DNA of 64,000 nucleotides from Sambucus nigra (Eukaryota; Streptophyta; Magnoliopsida; Dipsacales; Adoxaceae), in contig OX422210.1 of the NCBI GenBank assembly GCA_949130495.1, positions 495,977,760 to 496,041,759 on the forward strand, written 5' to 3'. This document shows, one piece after another, positions 63,875 to 64,000 of this stretch. Within the stretch, counting starts at the first letter, position 1. Each line of letters begins with the position of its first letter. The translations under genes were made by a program, and so were the position numbers. The notes beneath the pieces are model-generated. The model did not search any database and was not told the DNA's origin. It saw only the letters and a list, made by a program, of their open reading frames with translations.

Positions 63875-64000
63875 CTAAGTCTCTGCAGTTACAATCGTAT
63901 CTTCAAGGCCGACGTTGGTCACCTCAGCCTCATCCTCTTGATGATTATCATCTTCAGTCTCAGTGACTTCCAAGGGAGTTGACTCAATAGGAGCAGCATC
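63875..64000 (-). CDS. C-terminal 41 codons of an acidic minus-strand reading frame (partial)
   Basis: Reading the minus strand from the window edge gives 41 uninterrupted codons ending in TAG at 63877-63875. The peptide is strongly acidic and rich in Glu, Asp and Thr (for example T-E-T-E-D-D-N-H-Q-E-D-E-A-E), with no hydrophobic segment. Its start lies outside the window. Antisense extra reading frames between pol and the 3' LTR are described for Tat-lineage elements such as Grande, so this may be such an accessory frame, or part of a neighbouring gene. With only 41 codons, chance cannot be excluded. I do not recognise a family. Confidence 0.4.
   Translation of the reverse strand, partial: DAAPIESTPLEVTETEDDNHQEDEAEVTNVGLEDTIVTAET

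Noticed and set aside
62427..64000. 3' LTR or polypurine tract
   Set aside because: No convincing purine run followed by TG was seen, and with the 5' LTR missing there is no second copy to compare. The 3' LTR is probably beyond the window.
1..64000. tRNA, rRNA or other structured RNA genes
   Set aside because: No recognisable tRNA cloverleaf blocks or rRNA sequence seen on either strand; the GC-rich dyads in the array are parts of the satellite.

Overview
The window looks like plant nuclear DNA. Two things suggest this: the downstream third contains a decayed Ty3/gypsy LTR retrotransposon whose pol region carries two RNase H modules in series, a layout known from the plant-specific Tat lineage (Ogre, Retand, Grande-like elements), and the first 94% is one uninterrupted tandem satellite array of the kind found in plant heterochromatin or centromeres. 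The species cannot be named from the sequence, and no cellular gene is visible.

Layout. (1) 1-60190: one satellite array of roughly 360 monomers, all in the same orientation, with two main monomer lengths (169 bp and 166 bp). Each monomer has an AT-rich part and a GC-rich part that carries an inverted repeat. The array has several levels of structure: a 4-monomer duplication at 1.4-2.7 kb; a higher-order repeat (HOR) of about 2.0 kb (12 monomers), alternating between A and B types to give about 4.02 kb (24 monomers), clear from about 2.7 to 17.17 kb; longer, looser repeats of 3.4-3.7 kb between about 21 and 28 kb; a nearly identical 685-bp tandem duplication at 42.7-44.05 kb; and an approximately 8-monomer (1.30-1.34 kb) repeat from about 55.1 kb to the array edge. 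No transposon insertion was seen inside the 60 kb.

(2) About 60190-62426: a 5'-truncated, heavily mutated pol fragment on the + strand: end of the reverse transcriptase-linked RNase H, a second RNase H, then integrase (zinc-binding, catalytic core, C-terminal region). It begins in mid-domain directly at the satellite boundary and carries many stop codons and at least two frame changes, so it is a pseudogene.

(3) 62427-63662: the region 3' of pol, dominated by 18 units of a 61-65 bp AT-rich minisatellite that itself has a 256-bp (4-unit) higher-order duplication. (4) 63663-64000: unique AT-rich sequence, then the C-terminal 41 codons of an acidic minus-strand reading frame that leaves the window. 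A pol-3' region with tandem repeats and an antisense reading frame is the described layout of Grande/Retand-type Tat elements, so parts 2-4 are probably one element whose 3' LTR lies beyond the window.

The many short minus-strand open frames across the array are a by-product of the repeat. Both monomer lengths leave remainder 1 when divided by 3, so every frame closes after about 80 codons, and none is annotated as a gene.
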